DNA of 64,000 bases from Pseudomonas sp. MM213 (GCF_020423045.1 NZ_CP081943.1:4464001-4528000), one strand, 5' to 3'. Positions 53,121-62,807 are shown, counted from the first letter of the stretch. Notes: generated by a model from the sequence alone, not told the origin. A program made the numbers and translations.

Positions 53121-55403
53121 TTAAAGCGACGAGTATTTCTTGCGCAGACGCTGACGAATCAGTTCTGCGAGGGTGTTCATGACGAAGGTGAACAACAGCA
53201 GCACCAGCGCCGAGAGGAACAGCACGCGGTAGTGGCTGCCGCCGACTTCCGATTCGGGCATTTCCACCGCGACGTTGGCGGCCAGCGTTCGCAGACCTTC
53301 GAACAGGTTCATTTCCATGACCGGGGTGTTACCGGTGGCCATCAGCACGATCATGGTTTCACCGACCGCACGGCCCATGCCGATCATCAGCGCCGAGAAG
53401 ATGCCCGGGCTGGCGGTGAGGATTACCACGCGGGTCATGGTCTGCCACGGCGTGGCACCGAGGGCCAGGGAACCGAGGGTCAGGCCACGCGGCACGCTGA
53501 ACACGGCGTCTTCGGCGATGGAGTAGATGTTCGGGATCACCGCGAAGCCCATGGCCAGACCGACCACCAGTGCGTTGCGCTGGTCGTAGGTGATGCCCAG
53601 GTCATGGGAGATCCACATGCGCATGTCGCCGCCGAAGAACCAGTTCTCCATGAACGGGCTCATGTACAGGGAGAGCCAGCCCACGAACAGGATCACCGGA
53701 ATCAGAATCGCGCTTTCCCAACCGTCCGGCACTTTCAGGCGGATCGATTCAGGCAGGCGGCTGAAGACGAAGCCGGCCACCAGAATGCCGATCGGCAAGA
53801 GCATCAGCAGGCTGAAGATGCCCGGTAAATGTCCTTCTACATACGGTGCGAGGAACAGACCGGCGAAGAAACCGAGGATCACCGTCGGCATCGCTTCCAT
53901 CAGCTCGATCACCGGCTTGACCTTGCGGCGCATGCCCGGGGCCATGAAGTACGCGGTATAGATCGCCGCAGCGACGGCCAGTGGCGCGGCCAGCAGCATG
54001 GCGTAGAACGCGGCTTTCAGGGTGCCGAAGGTCAGCGGAGACAAGCTCAGCTTCGGTTCGAAATCGGTGTTGGCGGCGGTCGATTGCCAGACGTATTTAG
54101 GCTCGTCGTAGTTCTCGTACCAGACCTTGCTCCACAGCGCGCTCCACGACACTTCCGGGTGCGGGTTGTCGAGCAGCAGCGGTTGAATCTTGCCACCGGC
54201 TTCCACGATCACGCGGTTGGCCCGTGGCGACAGACCGAACAGGCCCTGGCCTTCCACGACCTGGTCCACCAGCAAGGTGCGGTGCGCGGTGCTGTGGAAT
54301 ACGCCGAGCTTGCCGGATGCGTCGAGGGCGATGAAGCCTTTGCGACGCTCTTCGGCAGTGATTTCAACGATTGGCGTGGTGCCCATCTGGAAGGTGCGGA
54401 TCTGCTTCAGGCGCAGTTCGCCATCCGGGTCGCGAGCCATGAACCACTGGGCCAGGCCACCTTTGGAGTCGCCGAGGATCAGCGAGATACCGCCCACCAG
54501 TTGGGTGCTGGCGGTGATCTCGGCTTCGCCGTTTTCGAGCAGCTTGTAGCGACCGTTGAGGCTCTTGTCGCGCAGGCTGAACACGTCGGCCTGGGCACGA
54601 CCGTTAATCACGTACAGCCACTGTTGGCGCGGGTCGACGAAGATGTTCTTCACCGGCTCGGTCATCTGCGGCAGATCGATGCGTTTCTGCTCGTTGGTGA
54701 TTTCGCCGGTCATCATGTTCTCTTCGCTGGTCAGCGACAGAACATTGAGTTGCGAACCGGTGGAACCGACCAGCATCAGGGTCGAATCGGTGGCGTTGAG
54801 GCTGACGTGCTCCAGCGCACCGCCCGCCTCGTTCAGCGCAATCGGGGTTTCGCCGTACGGATATTCGACGGCCGGCGAGATGGTCTTCTTGCCGTCCGGG
54901 TAGCTGACTTTATAGGTGTGACGGAACACCAGCGCCTGGCCATTGGAGAAGCCCACCGCCACCAATGGATGGCCCGGTTGGTCTTCGCCGATGGAGGTCA
55001 CGGTAGCGCCGGCCGGAACCGGCAGATCGACGCGCTTGAGTTCGGCGCCACTGTCGATGTCGAAAAACAGTGCCTGCCCTTTGTCGGAAACCCGCATGGC
55101 GACCTGGTTCTGCTCTTCCAGGGAGATCATCAGCGGCTTGCCGGCGTCCTGCATCCAGGCGGGCGTGATGGATTCCTTGGCGGTCAGGTCGGCACCCTGG
55201 AACAGGGGCAGGACGACGTAGGCAAGGAAGAAGAAGATCAGCGTGATCGCGCCGAGAACGGCAAGGCCGCCAACGAGGACGTACCAGCGGGTCAGGCGAT
55301 CTTTGAGCGCGCGGATGCGGCGCTTGCGTTGCAACTCAGGCGTATTGAAATCAATTCGCTTGGGGGGATTTGTAGTCATGGTGGAATTGGCCAGATCATT
55401 CAT
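53121..55403 (-). CDS. pstC: Phosphate ABC transporter permease PstC
   Basis: The protein has 760 residues from the ATG at 55403. Starts at 55409 (GTG) and 55379 (ATG) are alternatives, and the promoter position makes the last one worth testing. One membrane segment (about 40-70) is followed by a large periplasmic beta-propeller-like insertion (70-440). The permease domain comes last, with the EAA loop PRGLTLGSLALGATPWQTM. It pairs with PstA. This long form is known in Pseudomonas. Confidence 0.94.
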   Translation of the reverse strand: MNDLANSTMTTNPPKRIDFNTPELQRKRRIRALKDRLTRWYVLVGGLAVLGAITLIFFFLAYVVLPLFQGADLTAKESITPAWMQDAGKPLMISLEEQNQVAMRVSDKGQALFFDIDSGAELKRVDLPVPAGATVTSIGEDQPGHPLVAVGFSNGQALVFRHTYKVSYPDGKKTISPAVEYPYGETPIALNEAGGALEHVSLNATDSTLMLVGSTGSQLNVLSLTSEENMMTGEITNEQKRIDLPQMTEPVKNIFVDPRQQWLYVINGRAQADVFSLRDKSLNGRYKLLENGEAEITASTQLVGGISLILGDSKGGLAQWFMARDPDGELRLKQIRTFQMGTTPIVEITAEERRKGFIALDASGKLGVFHSTAHRTLLVDQVVEGQGLFGLSPRANRVIVEAGGKIQPLLLDNPHPEVSWSALWSKVWYENYDEPKYVWQSTAANTDFEPKLSLSPLTFGTLKAAFYAMLLAAPLAVAAAIYTAYFMAPGMRRKVKPVIELMEAMPTVILGFFAGLFLAPYVEGHLPGIFSLLMLLPIGILVAGFVFSRLPESIRLKVPDGWESAILIPVILFVGWLSLYMSPFMENWFFGGDMRMWISHDLGITYDQRNALVVGLAMGFAVIPNIYSIAEDAVFSVPRGLTLGSLALGATPWQTMTRVVILTASPGIFSALMIGMGRAVGETMIVLMATGNTPVMEMNLFEGLRTLAANVAVEMPESEVGGSHYRVLFLSALVLLLFTFVMNTLAELIRQRLRKKYSSL

Positions 55404-55409
55404 GCGCAC

Positions 55410-55443
55410 ACCCTAGCGATCCTGTATGACAGAAAGATGACAA
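55410..55443 (-). promoter_or_regulatory. Pho box and -10 element of pstC
   Basis: On the minus strand TTGTCAT-CTTT-CTGTCAT (55443-55426) is followed after exactly 10 bases by TAGGGT (55415-55410). It gives pstCAB-phoU its own PhoB-dependent promoter, separate from pstS. Confidence 0.85.
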
Positions 55444-55536
55444 TGCAGTGACGCAACAAATCCGCCGCCAGCGGGAACTGGCAGTGGATCAAAAATTTGG
55501 GGAGGCCGGGCTGCCGGAAATGGCAACCCTGAGCCT

Positions 55537-55628
55537 TGTAGGAGCGAGGCTTGCCCGCGAATGGGTCGTCACATTCAGTATCAATGTCGACTGACCACCG
55601 CTTTCGCGAGCAAGCTTTGCTCCTACAG
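55537..55628. repeat. REPIN between pstS and pstC
   Basis: Inverted REP elements (TGTAGGAGCGAGGCTTGCCC and a diverged partner with CGCGAGCAAGCTTTGCTCC) begin 27 bases after the pstS stop. It probably shields the abundant pstS mRNA from 3' decay. Confidence 0.88.
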
Positions 55629-55655
55629 GTCCGGGATCAACCCGGACCTAGGGTT

Positions 55656-56657
55656 TTACTTTTTTGCGACTTCAGCGCCGCCTTCTTGCAGACCCAGGTC
55701 AGCCAGTGCTTTTGCAGCAACCTTGGCCGGCAGTGGGATGTAGCCGTCTTTTACTACAACTTCCTGGCCCTGTTTGGACAGAACCAGTTTCACGAACTCG
55801 GCTTCCAGCGGGGCCAGAGGCTTGTTCGGGGCTTTGTTGACGTAAACGTAGAGGAAACGCGACAGCGGGTATTTGCCGTTCAGGGCGTTTTCTTCGGTGT
55901 CTTCGATGAAGTCCTGGCTGCCTTTCTTGGCCAGGGCCACAGTCTTCACGCTAGCGGTCTTGTAGCCGATGCCCGAGTAACCGATGCCGTTCAGCGAGGA
56001 GCTGATCGACTGCACGACCGAAGCCGAGCCTGGTTGTTCGTTGACGTTTGGCTTGTAGTCGCCTTTGCACAGGGCTTCTTCTTTGAAGTAGCCGTAGGTG
56101 CCGGATACCGAGTTACGACCGAACAGTTGAACCGGCTTGTTGGCCAGGTCGCCGGTCACACCCAGGTCACCCCAGGTTTTCACATCGGTTTTAGCACCGC
56201 ACAGACGAGTGGACGAGAAGATCGCGTCGACTTGTTCCATGGTCAGGTGCTGGATCGGGTTGTCTTTGTGAACGAAGACGGCCAGGGCGTCCACGGCAAC
56301 CGGGATAGCGGTTGGCTTGTAGCCGTACTTCTGCTCGAAGGCAGCCAGTTCGGTGTCCTTCATCTTGCGGCTCATCGGGCCCAGGTTGGAGGTGCCTTCA
56401 GTCAGCGCAGGTGGCGCAGTGGCGGAGCCAGCGGCCTGAATCTGGATGTTTACGTTCGGGTATTCTTTTTTGTAGTTCTCAGCCCACAGGGTCATGAGGT
56501 TGGCCAGGGTATCGGAGCCGACGCTGGACAGGTTGCCCGACACACCAGTGGTCTTGGTGTAGCTCGGGATAGCAGGGTCAACAGCGGCGAACGCGTTGGC
56601 AGTCGCAACGCCAGCAGCGACAAAAGTCATTGCCGCCATCAAACGCTTCAGTTTCAT
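55656..56657 (-). CDS. pstS: Periplasmic phosphate-binding protein PstS
   Basis: The 333-residue protein has a signal peptide ([19 protein letters not shown]) and the phosphate-binding loop residues of the family: [31 protein letters not shown] and [12 protein letters not shown]. It delivers phosphate to PstC-PstA. Confidence 0.96.
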   Translation of the reverse strand: MKLKRLMAAMTFVAAGVATANAFAAVDPAIPSYTKTTGVSGNLSSVGSDTLANLMTLWAENYKKEYPNVNIQIQAAGSATAPPALTEGTSNLGPMSRKMKDTELAAFEQKYGYKPTAIPVAVDALAVFVHKDNPIQHLTMEQVDAIFSSTRLCGAKTDVKTWGDLGVTGDLANKPVQLFGRNSVSGTYGYFKEEALCKGDYKPNVNEQPGSASVVQSISSSLNGIGYSGIGYKTASVKTVALAKKGSQDFIEDTEENALNGKYPLSRFLYVYVNKAPNKPLAPLEAEFVKLVLSKQGQEVVVKDGYIPLPAKVAAKALADLGLQEGGAEVAKK

Positions 56658-56718
56658 GCCTTACTCCTAGCAGATAGGGTGTGTTAGTCGGGGCCAAGTA
56701 TCAGCAGGCCGTGTGAAC

Positions 56719-56752
56719 ACTCTATGGCTGAAATATGACAATTGGATGAAAG
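56719..56752 (-). promoter_or_regulatory. Pho box and -10 element of pstS
   Basis: CTTTCAT-CCAA-TTGTCAT (56752-56735) is followed after 10 bases by TAGAGT (56724-56719). The leader to the pstS ATG is about 55 bases. Confidence 0.85.
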
Positions 56753-56788
56753 GCCAGTATTCGAGTTTTTACCGGATAATTCATGCGC

Positions 56789-56862
56789 CCCAAATCGCTA
56801 GCAGGCTAGCTCCCACATTGGAATGCATTTCAATGTGGGAGCTAGCCTGCTAGCGATTTGGG
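56789..56862. repeat. Perfect 32-bp inverted repeat
   Basis: Arms 56789-56820 and 56831-56862 are exact reverse complements around the 10-base loop GAATGCATTT. The sequence (CTAGCAGGCTAGCTCCCACA) differs from the other REP families in the window but shares the CTCC(C/T)AC edge. It lies between the MFS stop and the pstS promoter. Confidence 0.9.
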
Positions 56863-56889
56863 CCGGTACAGCTACAGACAATTTCGGGA

Positions 56890-58188
56890 TCAGCGCCCCT
56901 TCTTCCAGAGATACGCACCCACCAAAATTCCGACCCCGCACAGAACCGCGACGTAATACGCCGGGCCCATCGGGCTTTCCTTGAGCAGCAGGCTGACGAT
57001 CATCGGCGTCAGGCCACCGAAAATGGCGTAAGCCACGTTGTAAGAGAACGACAGGCCGCTGAAGCGCACCACCGGCGGGAATGCCTTGACCATGACATAC
57101 GGAACTGCACCGATGGTGCCCACCAGCAGGCCAGTCAAGGCGTACATCGGGAACAGCCAGTCAGGATGCTCCGCCAGACTGTGGTAGAAGGTCCAGGAGC
57201 TGGCCAGCAAGGCGGCACAGCCGAACACGAACACTCGGCCCGCGCCGAAACGATCCGCGAGGGCGCCGGCAATGATGCAACCAATGCTCAGGAACACGAT
57301 CGCCACGCTGTTGGACTGCAGGGCGGTGGTGGGCGAGAAGTGGTGGACCGTCTGCAACACCGTCGGGGTCATCAAAATCAACACCACGATGGCGGCGGAC
57401 AGCAACCAGGTCAGCAGCATGGAAATCGCGATCGCGCCGCGATGGTCGCGCAATACCGCACGCAGCGGCACTTCCTCGGCCAGGGCCTTGCGCAGTTGCA
57501 GCTCAGCGAAAACAGGGGTTTCGTGCAGCCAGCGGCGCAGGTAAACCGAGAACAGGCCAAACACGCCACCGAGCAGGAACGGGATCCGCCAGGCGTAATC
57601 CGACACTTCCACCGGGGTGTAAATGCTGTTGATCGCGGTGGCGACCAGCGACCCCAAAAGGATCCCCGCCGTCAGACCGCTCGTCAGGGTGCCGCAGGCG
57701 TAGCCGATATGCCGTTGTGGCACGTGTTCGGAAACGAAGACCCACGCGCCGGGCACTTCACCGCCAATCGCTGCGCCCTGAATCACGCGCATCAGCAGCA
57801 ACAGGATTGGCGCCCACATGCCGATTTGCGCGTACGTCGGCAGCAAACCCATGATCAGGGTCGGCACCGCCATCATGAAAATACTCAGGGTGAACATCTT
57901 CTTGCGACCCAGCAGGTCGCCGAAGTGCGCCATCACAATGCCGCCCAGCGGACGCGCCAGGTAACCGGCGGCGAAGATGCCGAAGGTCTGCATCAGGCGC
58001 AGCCACTCGGGCATGTCGGCCGGGAAGAACAGCTTGCCGACCACCGTGGCGAAAAACACGAAGATGATGAAGTCGTAGAACTCCAGCGCACCGCCAAGGG
58101 CGGACAGCGATAAAGTCTTGTAGTCATTGCGGGTCAACGGACGTGCGGGCTGGGTCGGCTGCGCGATGCTCGAGGGCGCTGTGGTCAT
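56890..58188 (-). CDS. MFS transporter, metabolite:H+ symporter (MHS) type
   Basis: The 432-residue 12-span transporter begins with the MHS signature (LSALGGALEFYDFIIFVFFA). It has the loop-2 motif GDLLGRKK and RVIQGAAIGGEVPGA. Substrates of this group include citrate, proline/betaine and dicarboxylates, and the sequence alone does not decide. It is a single gene upstream of pstS on the same strand, separated by the 32-bp inverted repeat. Confidence 0.85.
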   Translation of the reverse strand: MTTAPSSIAQPTQPARPLTRNDYKTLSLSALGGALEFYDFIIFVFFATVVGKLFFPADMPEWLRLMQTFGIFAAGYLARPLGGIVMAHFGDLLGRKKMFTLSIFMMAVPTLIMGLLPTYAQIGMWAPILLLLMRVIQGAAIGGEVPGAWVFVSEHVPQRHIGYACGTLTSGLTAGILLGSLVATAINSIYTPVEVSDYAWRIPFLLGGVFGLFSVYLRRWLHETPVFAELQLRKALAEEVPLRAVLRDHRGAIAISMLLTWLLSAAIVVLILMTPTVLQTVHHFSPTTALQSNSVAIVFLSIGCIIAGALADRFGAGRVFVFGCAALLASSWTFYHSLAEHPDWLFPMYALTGLLVGTIGAVPYVMVKAFPPVVRFSGLSFSYNVAYAIFGGLTPMIVSLLLKESPMGPAYYVAVLCGVGILVGAYLWKKGR

Positions 58189-58549
58189 GGCAAGGCTTCT
58201 CTTATAGTCGGATCTGCAACCTCAACAACGCTGGCGGAGGCTTGGGCAGGTCCGGCACGATAGCAAATTGTTCGAAAAAGCACATAGAGGTGCGTATTTG
58301 ACGGTCAAAATGAGAACCGGACGGTCGTCTCGGAGTCTACCGACCGATATACTCGGGATCTTGCAACAGTTTGAAAGGGTTGCTGTGCGAAGACGCTGCT
58401 GGCCTACCAGTCGATTTCGCAGAGTTTCCCTTTAGGCGCCTTACGAAAAACGTGACGAACGTAGTATGTTCGGGGCTGAATCGTTTTTTCTGAGACGGCT
58501 ATTCACCTGAAGTACCAATGAAGAGTCACGGGTCAGAGGCACCCCCGGA
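58189..58549. promoter_or_regulatory. Divergent intergenic region between the MFS and thioesterase genes
   Basis: The 361 bases contain a TTTGACGGTCAAA near-palindrome (about 58297-58309) and a TATACT that could be a -10 element (about 58349), without a convincing -35 match. I see no gene or repeat here. Confidence 0.4.
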
Positions 58550-58954
58550 ATGATAGAGCTCGAACAAGAAGATCCAATCCCGCAAGGCGACCTGGCCCTG
58601 CAAATCACCGCGCTTCCGCGTGAAACCAACGGTTTCGGCGATATTTTCGGCGGCTGGCTGGTGGCGCAGATGGATTTGGCCGGCACCGCAATGGCCAGCA
58701 AAGTCGCGGGCGGACGCGTGGCGACCGTGGCGATCGACCGTATGGCGTTCCTGGTGCCAGTGGCGGTGGGCGCTCAGCTCTCCTTCTATACCCAGGCGCT
58801 GGAAATCGGCCGCAGCTCGATTCAGATGATGGTCGAGGTCTGGAGCGACGATCCACTGTCCAGCGAGTGGCGTAAAGTGACTGAAGCCGTGTTTGTGTTC
58901 GTGGCCATCGACGGCAGCGGTCGCACCCGTTCGGTTCCGCCACGCGCACGTTAA
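58550..58954 (+). CDS. Acyl-CoA thioesterase (YciA-like, hotdog fold)
   Basis: The 134-residue protein has the YciA pattern RETNGFGDIFGGWLVAQMDLAG with the catalytic Asp region and a C-terminal SSIQMMVEVWSDD beta pattern. It hydrolyses acyl-CoAs in the cytoplasm. The long N-terminal half of its upstream region carries its promoter; it is a single gene. Confidence 0.9.
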   Translation: MIELEQEDPIPQGDLALQITALPRETNGFGDIFGGWLVAQMDLAGTAMASKVAGGRVATVAIDRMAFLVPVAVGAQLSFYTQALEIGRSSIQMMVEVWSDDPLSSEWRKVTEAVFVFVAIDGSGRTRSVPPRAR

Positions 58955-59011
58955 ACACGGCGAGCGTTTTGCGGTCCATTGCAGTCATTGTTCCTGATCG
59001 AGAATTGCCCC

Positions 59012-59911
59012 ATGAGCACGCCCAACGTTGAAGCCGTGAAACTGGATGAACTGAACTGCTGGCGCATCCGCCACGGTCAGGCCGAATTGCTGGTCGCCCA
59101 GCAAGGTGCGCACATCCTCAGTTATCAATTGGCCGGCCAACCGCCGCTGATCTGGCTCAACGACGAGGCCGTGTTCAAGACCGGCAAGAACATCCGCGCC
59201 GGCGTGCCGGTGTGCTGGCCGTGGTTCGGCAACCTTGCGCGCAACCCGCAGAGCGTTCAGGCGATGCGCGTCAGCAACGAACCGCCGAGTGCCCACGGTT
59301 TTGTACGGGCGATGGACTGGGAACTGAGCGGCATCGAAACCGAAGGTGAAAGCCTGAAGGTGGAATTCGTCCTGCCCTACCCCGATGGCGGCTTCCCCGG
59401 CTGGCCGCATCAGGTGGATTTGAAGTTGAGCATTCGTCTGGATGAGCAACTGCACATCAGCCTGACCAGCCACAACCTGGGCTCGGAAAAAGTCACGATC
59501 AGCCAGGCGCTGCACAGCTATTTCGCGGTCAGCGATGTGCGCAATGTGCATGTTGATGGGCTGGATGGCTTGAAGTACATCGAGACGCTGGAAGACTGGA
59601 AAACCAAGACTCAGACCGGCGACCTGCGTTTTGCCGGCGAGACCGATCGCATCTACCTCAATACCCCGGCGAAGCTGAGCATTGTCGACCCGGCCTGGGA
59701 ACGGCGCATCGAGCTGACCAGCTGTGGTTCGCGCTCGGCGGTGATCTGGAACCCGTGGATTGATCGCGCAGCGGCGTTCAGCGACATGGCCGATGATGGC
59801 TGGCAACGGATGCTGTGCATCGAGACGGCGAATGTGATGGATGATGTGGTGACGCTGGCGCCGGGTGCGAGTCATACCCTTGGCGTAAGCATCGCCAGCA
59901 CCCCGCTATAA
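59012..59911 (+). CDS. D-hexose-6-phosphate mutarotase (YeaD-like)
   Basis: The protein has 299 residues from the ATG at 59012; an in-frame TTG at 58979 is less likely. Aldose-1-epimerase fold features include GVPVCWPWFGNL, SAHGFVRAMDWEL with the catalytic His, ALHSYFAVSDV and the late acidic DRIYLN. It interconverts anomers of hexose 6-phosphates. Confidence 0.88.
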   Translation: MSTPNVEAVKLDELNCWRIRHGQAELLVAQQGAHILSYQLAGQPPLIWLNDEAVFKTGKNIRAGVPVCWPWFGNLARNPQSVQAMRVSNEPPSAHGFVRAMDWELSGIETEGESLKVEFVLPYPDGGFPGWPHQVDLKLSIRLDEQLHISLTSHNLGSEKVTISQALHSYFAVSDVRNVHVDGLDGLKYIETLEDWKTKTQTGDLRFAGETDRIYLNTPAKLSIVDPAWERRIELTSCGSRSAVIWNPWIDRAAAFSDMADDGWQRMLCIETANVMDDVVTLAPGASHTLGVSIASTPL

Positions 59912-59939
59912 GCAACACCGCTCCCACAGTTTTTACCGC

Positions 59940-60476
59940 CTACAAATCCGATTCCTTCACCACACGCACTTGCGCCGCATCCAGCGCATACGCTGCATCG
60001 GCCAGGTCGTTGTTGACCTTCTCGATCTTCAACGTGCCGGTCACCCACAGCGGCGTGTAGATATCATTGAGCTTCAACCCTTTCGGATAACGCACCAGCA
60101 CCAACTGGTTAGGCGGCGGTGGCGGCACGTGGATGCAGGCGCCCGGATACGGCACGAGGAAGAACAGCGTGCTGCGGCCCTTGGCGTCGGACTCCAGCGG
60201 CACCGGATAACCACCGATGCGGATGTTCTTGTCGTTCATCGACGCCACGGTCTTGGTCGAGTACATCACCGCCGGCAAGCCCTTGCTCTGCTTCATGCCA
60301 CCCTTTTCGGTAAAGGTGCCATTGGCTTCGGGGGAGTTGTGATCGATTTCGGGCATGGCCTCGAGGGCTTTCTGGTCCGACTTGGGCATCAGTTCGAGCC
60401 AGTCGGTTTCCGGCAGTTCGCCGGCATGGGCAAGGCCCGAACCCAGTAAAAGGACAGTCAATAGAAGACGGCGCAT
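59940..60476 (-). CDS. Periplasmic DUF3299 protein
   Basis: The 178-residue protein has a signal peptide (LLLTVLLLGSGLAHA). A domain typical of DUF3299 follows: GGYPVPLESDAKG, FFLVPYPGACIHVPPPPPNQLV and a C-terminal TPLWVTGTL. Relatives are often near efflux or lipoprotein-release genes; no function is assigned. Confidence 0.85.
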   Translation of the reverse strand: MRRLLLTVLLLGSGLAHAGELPETDWLELMPKSDQKALEAMPEIDHNSPEANGTFTEKGGMKQSKGLPAVMYSTKTVASMNDKNIRIGGYPVPLESDAKGRSTLFFLVPYPGACIHVPPPPPNQLVLVRYPKGLKLNDIYTPLWVTGTLKIEKVNNDLADAAYALDAAQVRVVKESDL

Positions 60477-60563
60477 GGAGGTGCTCGGTAAAGGAAGGAC
60501 GATAAGTCGCCGAGCATTCTAGTCCTCCCGGACTGCGCAGCCGAGAGGACTTTGTCGCCTGAA

Positions 60564-60809
60564 TCAGTTCTTTTTGATCAAGCCGTAGATCACCAGCAAC
60601 ACCACGGCGCCGACCAGCGCACCGATGAAGCCCGCGCCTTGACCGGCCTGGTAGATGCCCAGGGCCTGACCGCCGTAAGTGGCCGCCAGCGAACCGCCGA
60701 TACCGAGCAGGATGGTCATGATCCAGCCCATGCTGTCATCGCCCGGTTTCAGGAACCGCGCCAGCAGGCCAACGATCAAGCCGATAAAGATGGTTCCGAT
60801 AATTCCCAT
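60564..60809 (-). CDS. GlsB/YeaQ/YmgE-family small membrane protein
   Basis: The 81-residue protein has three glycine-rich membrane segments (IGTIFIGLIVGLLARFL, GWIMTILLGIGGSLAATYGG, FIGALVGAVVLLVIYGLI). This is the transglycosylase-associated protein family, linked to stress responses. GAGGG precedes the start. Confidence 0.92.
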   Translation of the reverse strand: MGIIGTIFIGLIVGLLARFLKPGDDSMGWIMTILLGIGGSLAATYGGQALGIYQAGQGAGFIGALVGAVVLLVIYGLIKKN

Positions 60810-60919
60810 GGCATTTCCCTCTGAGTAAGTGGCTATGCAGAAGCCTAGTCAGACTTTCGCATCCTGCCATGAGAGAACGGCGGCCCCTGAATGGTTCCGC
60901 CGCTGCCACATGAAACTAT

Positions 60920-62002
60920 TTATTCGGCGATGAGGGCTTCGACCTTGAGGATCTGTGCCGCCAGCGTCTCGCGGTCCGCGCAACGCAGGTTGGCGTGACC
61001 AACCTTGCGGCCGACCTTGAACGCCTTGCCGTAGTGATGCAGATGGCAATCGGCGATGGCCAGGACCTTCTCGGTGTCCGGCACTTTACCGATGAAGTTG
61101 AGCATCGCGCTCTCGCCGACCTTGGCGGTCGAACCCAACGGCAGGCCGGCTACGGCGCGCAGGTGGTTTTCGAACTGGCTGCACTCGGCGCCTTCAGTGG
61201 TCCAGTGCCCGGAGTTGTGCACGCGCGGGGCGATCTCGTTGGCCTTGAGGCCACCGTCGACTTCAAAGAACTCGAACGCCATCACGCCAACGTAGTTCAA
61301 CTGCTTGAGCACACGGCTGGAGTAGTCTTCGGCCAAGGCTTGCAGCGGGTGGTCGGTGCTGGCCACGGACAGCTTGAGGATGCCGCTGTCGTGGGTGTTG
61401 TGAACCAGCGGGTAGAACTTCGTTTCGCCATCGCGGGCGCGCACGGCGATCAGCGACACTTCGCCGGTGAACGGCACGAAGCCTTCCAGCAGGCAGGCAA
61501 CGCTGCCCAGTTCAGCGAAGGTGCCCACCACGTCTTCAGCAGTGCGCAGGACTTTCTGGCCCTTGCCGTCGTAACCCAGGGTGCGGGTTTTCAGCACGGC
61601 CGGCAGACCGATGGAGGCCACGGCGGCGTCCAGATCGGCTTGCGACTGGATGTCGGCGAACGCCGGGGTCGGAATCCCCAGGTCCTTGAACATGCTCTTC
61701 TCGAACCAGCGGTCACGGGCGATGCGCAGGGCTTCGGCGCTCGGGTAGACCGGAACGAATTGCGACAGGAACGCCACGGTTTCAGCCGGGACGCTCTCGA
61801 ACTCGAAGGTCACCAGATCGACTTCATCGGCCAGTTGGCGCAGGTGATCCTGATCGCCGTAATCGGCCCGCAGGTGTTCGCCCAACGCGGCTGCGCAAGC
61901 ATCCGGCGCGGGGTCCAGGAAAGCGAAGTTCATGCCCAGCGGAGTGCCCGCCAGCGCCAACATGCGACCCAACTGGCCGCCACCGATTACACCGATCTTC
62001 AT
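60920..62002 (-). CDS. purK: N5-carboxyaminoimidazole ribonucleotide synthase PurK
   Basis: The protein has 360 residues starting MKIGVIGGGQLGRMLALAG. It has an ATP-grasp fold with the conserved KTRTLGYDGKGQ and EIAPRVHNSGHWT. It uses ATP and bicarbonate to carboxylate AIR in purine synthesis. It follows purE by 11 bases. Confidence 0.96.
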   Translation of the reverse strand: MKIGVIGGGQLGRMLALAGTPLGMNFAFLDPAPDACAAALGEHLRADYGDQDHLRQLADEVDLVTFEFESVPAETVAFLSQFVPVYPSAEALRIARDRWFEKSMFKDLGIPTPAFADIQSQADLDAAVASIGLPAVLKTRTLGYDGKGQKVLRTAEDVVGTFAELGSVACLLEGFVPFTGEVSLIAVRARDGETKFYPLVHNTHDSGILKLSVASTDHPLQALAEDYSSRVLKQLNYVGVMAFEFFEVDGGLKANEIAPRVHNSGHWTTEGAECSQFENHLRAVAGLPLGSTAKVGESAMLNFIGKVPDTEKVLAIADCHLHHYGKAFKVGRKVGHANLRCADRETLAAQILKVEALIAE

Positions 62003-62013
62003 CGTCAACAACC

Positions 62014-62505
62014 TCAGGCGATGCGTGGGTCTGGATTGTCCAGGACGCTGTCTGTCTGCTCAGCGCGGAAAGTCTTCAGCACTTCGTGGAACTGCGGGTG
62101 CTTGGCGCCGAGGATGCTCGCCGACAGCAGCGCGGCGTTGATCGCGCCGGCCTTGCCGATGGCCAAAGTGGCAACCGGAATGCCTGCTGGCATTTGCACG
62201 ATAGACAGCAGCGAATCGACACCCGAGAGCATCGCCGACTGCACCGGCACGCCCAGCACCGGCAGGTGGGTCTTGGCCGCACACATGCCTGGCAAGTGGG
62301 CCGCGCCACCGGCACCGGCGATGATCACCTCGATGCCACGCGCCTCGGCCTCTTCGGCGTACTGGAACAGCAGGTCCGGGGTGCGGTGGGCAGAGACCAC
62401 TTTCACCTCGTAAGGGATGCCGAGCTTTTCCAGCATATCGGCGGTGTGGCTAAGGGTGGACCAATCGGACTTGGAGCCCATGATCACGCCAACCAGTGCA
62501 CTCAT
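62014..62505 (-). CDS. purE: N5-CAIR mutase PurE
   Basis: The 163-residue protein has the class I PurE motif [19 protein letters not shown] and [13 protein letters not shown]. It moves the carboxyl group of N5-CAIR to make CAIR. Operon purE-purK. Confidence 0.97.
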   Translation of the reverse strand: MSALVGVIMGSKSDWSTLSHTADMLEKLGIPYEVKVVSAHRTPDLLFQYAEEAEARGIEVIIAGAGGAAHLPGMCAAKTHLPVLGVPVQSAMLSGVDSLLSIVQMPAGIPVATLAIGKAGAINAALLSASILGAKHPQFHEVLKTFRAEQTDSVLDNPDPRIA

Positions 62506-62553
62506 CGTCGTGCCTCTTCTCTCTGGGCGCCCGCAGGCGCGTCAAAAAACAAC

Positions 62554-62576
62554 AAGCCACGCAAAATGCGTGGCTT
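62554..62576 (-). terminator. Terminator between the LysR gene and purE
   Basis: AAGCCACGCA pairs with TGCGTGGCTT around AAA; on the minus strand TTTTTT follows closely. It ends transcripts from the LysR gene before purE. Confidence 0.8.
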
Positions 62577-62718
62577 GATTGTACGAAAAATGGCCGGACG
62601 AACCGGCCGAAGGCCGCGCAGTATACCTCAATGAAGCAGATAAACAGCCCCCGATGCGACCATCTGTCATACAGCGCAAAACCCCGGTTTTATTGACCTG
62701 AAGGTCAATCAAAATCCC

Positions 62719-62807
62719 CTGTAGGAGCCGGCTTGCTGGCGATCCAGTCGACGCGGTTTGTCTGATACACCGAGTTGTCTGGATCGCCAGCAAGCCGGCT
62801 CCTACAG
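62719..62807. repeat. REPIN overlapping the LysR stop codon
   Basis: Inverted REP elements of the GTAGGAGCCGGCTTGCTGGC class are separated by a short spacer. The right end supplies the TAG stop codon (62802-62804) of the LysR gene. Confidence 0.9.

Noticed and set aside
56789-56862. 32-bp inverted repeat as the end of an insertion sequence
   Set aside because: The arms are 10 bases apart with no transposase or target-site duplication; it is a hairpin, not an IS.
62663-62669. CTGTCAT half site near purE
   Set aside because: Only one 7-base half is present without a partner at 11-base spacing, so it is not a Pho box.
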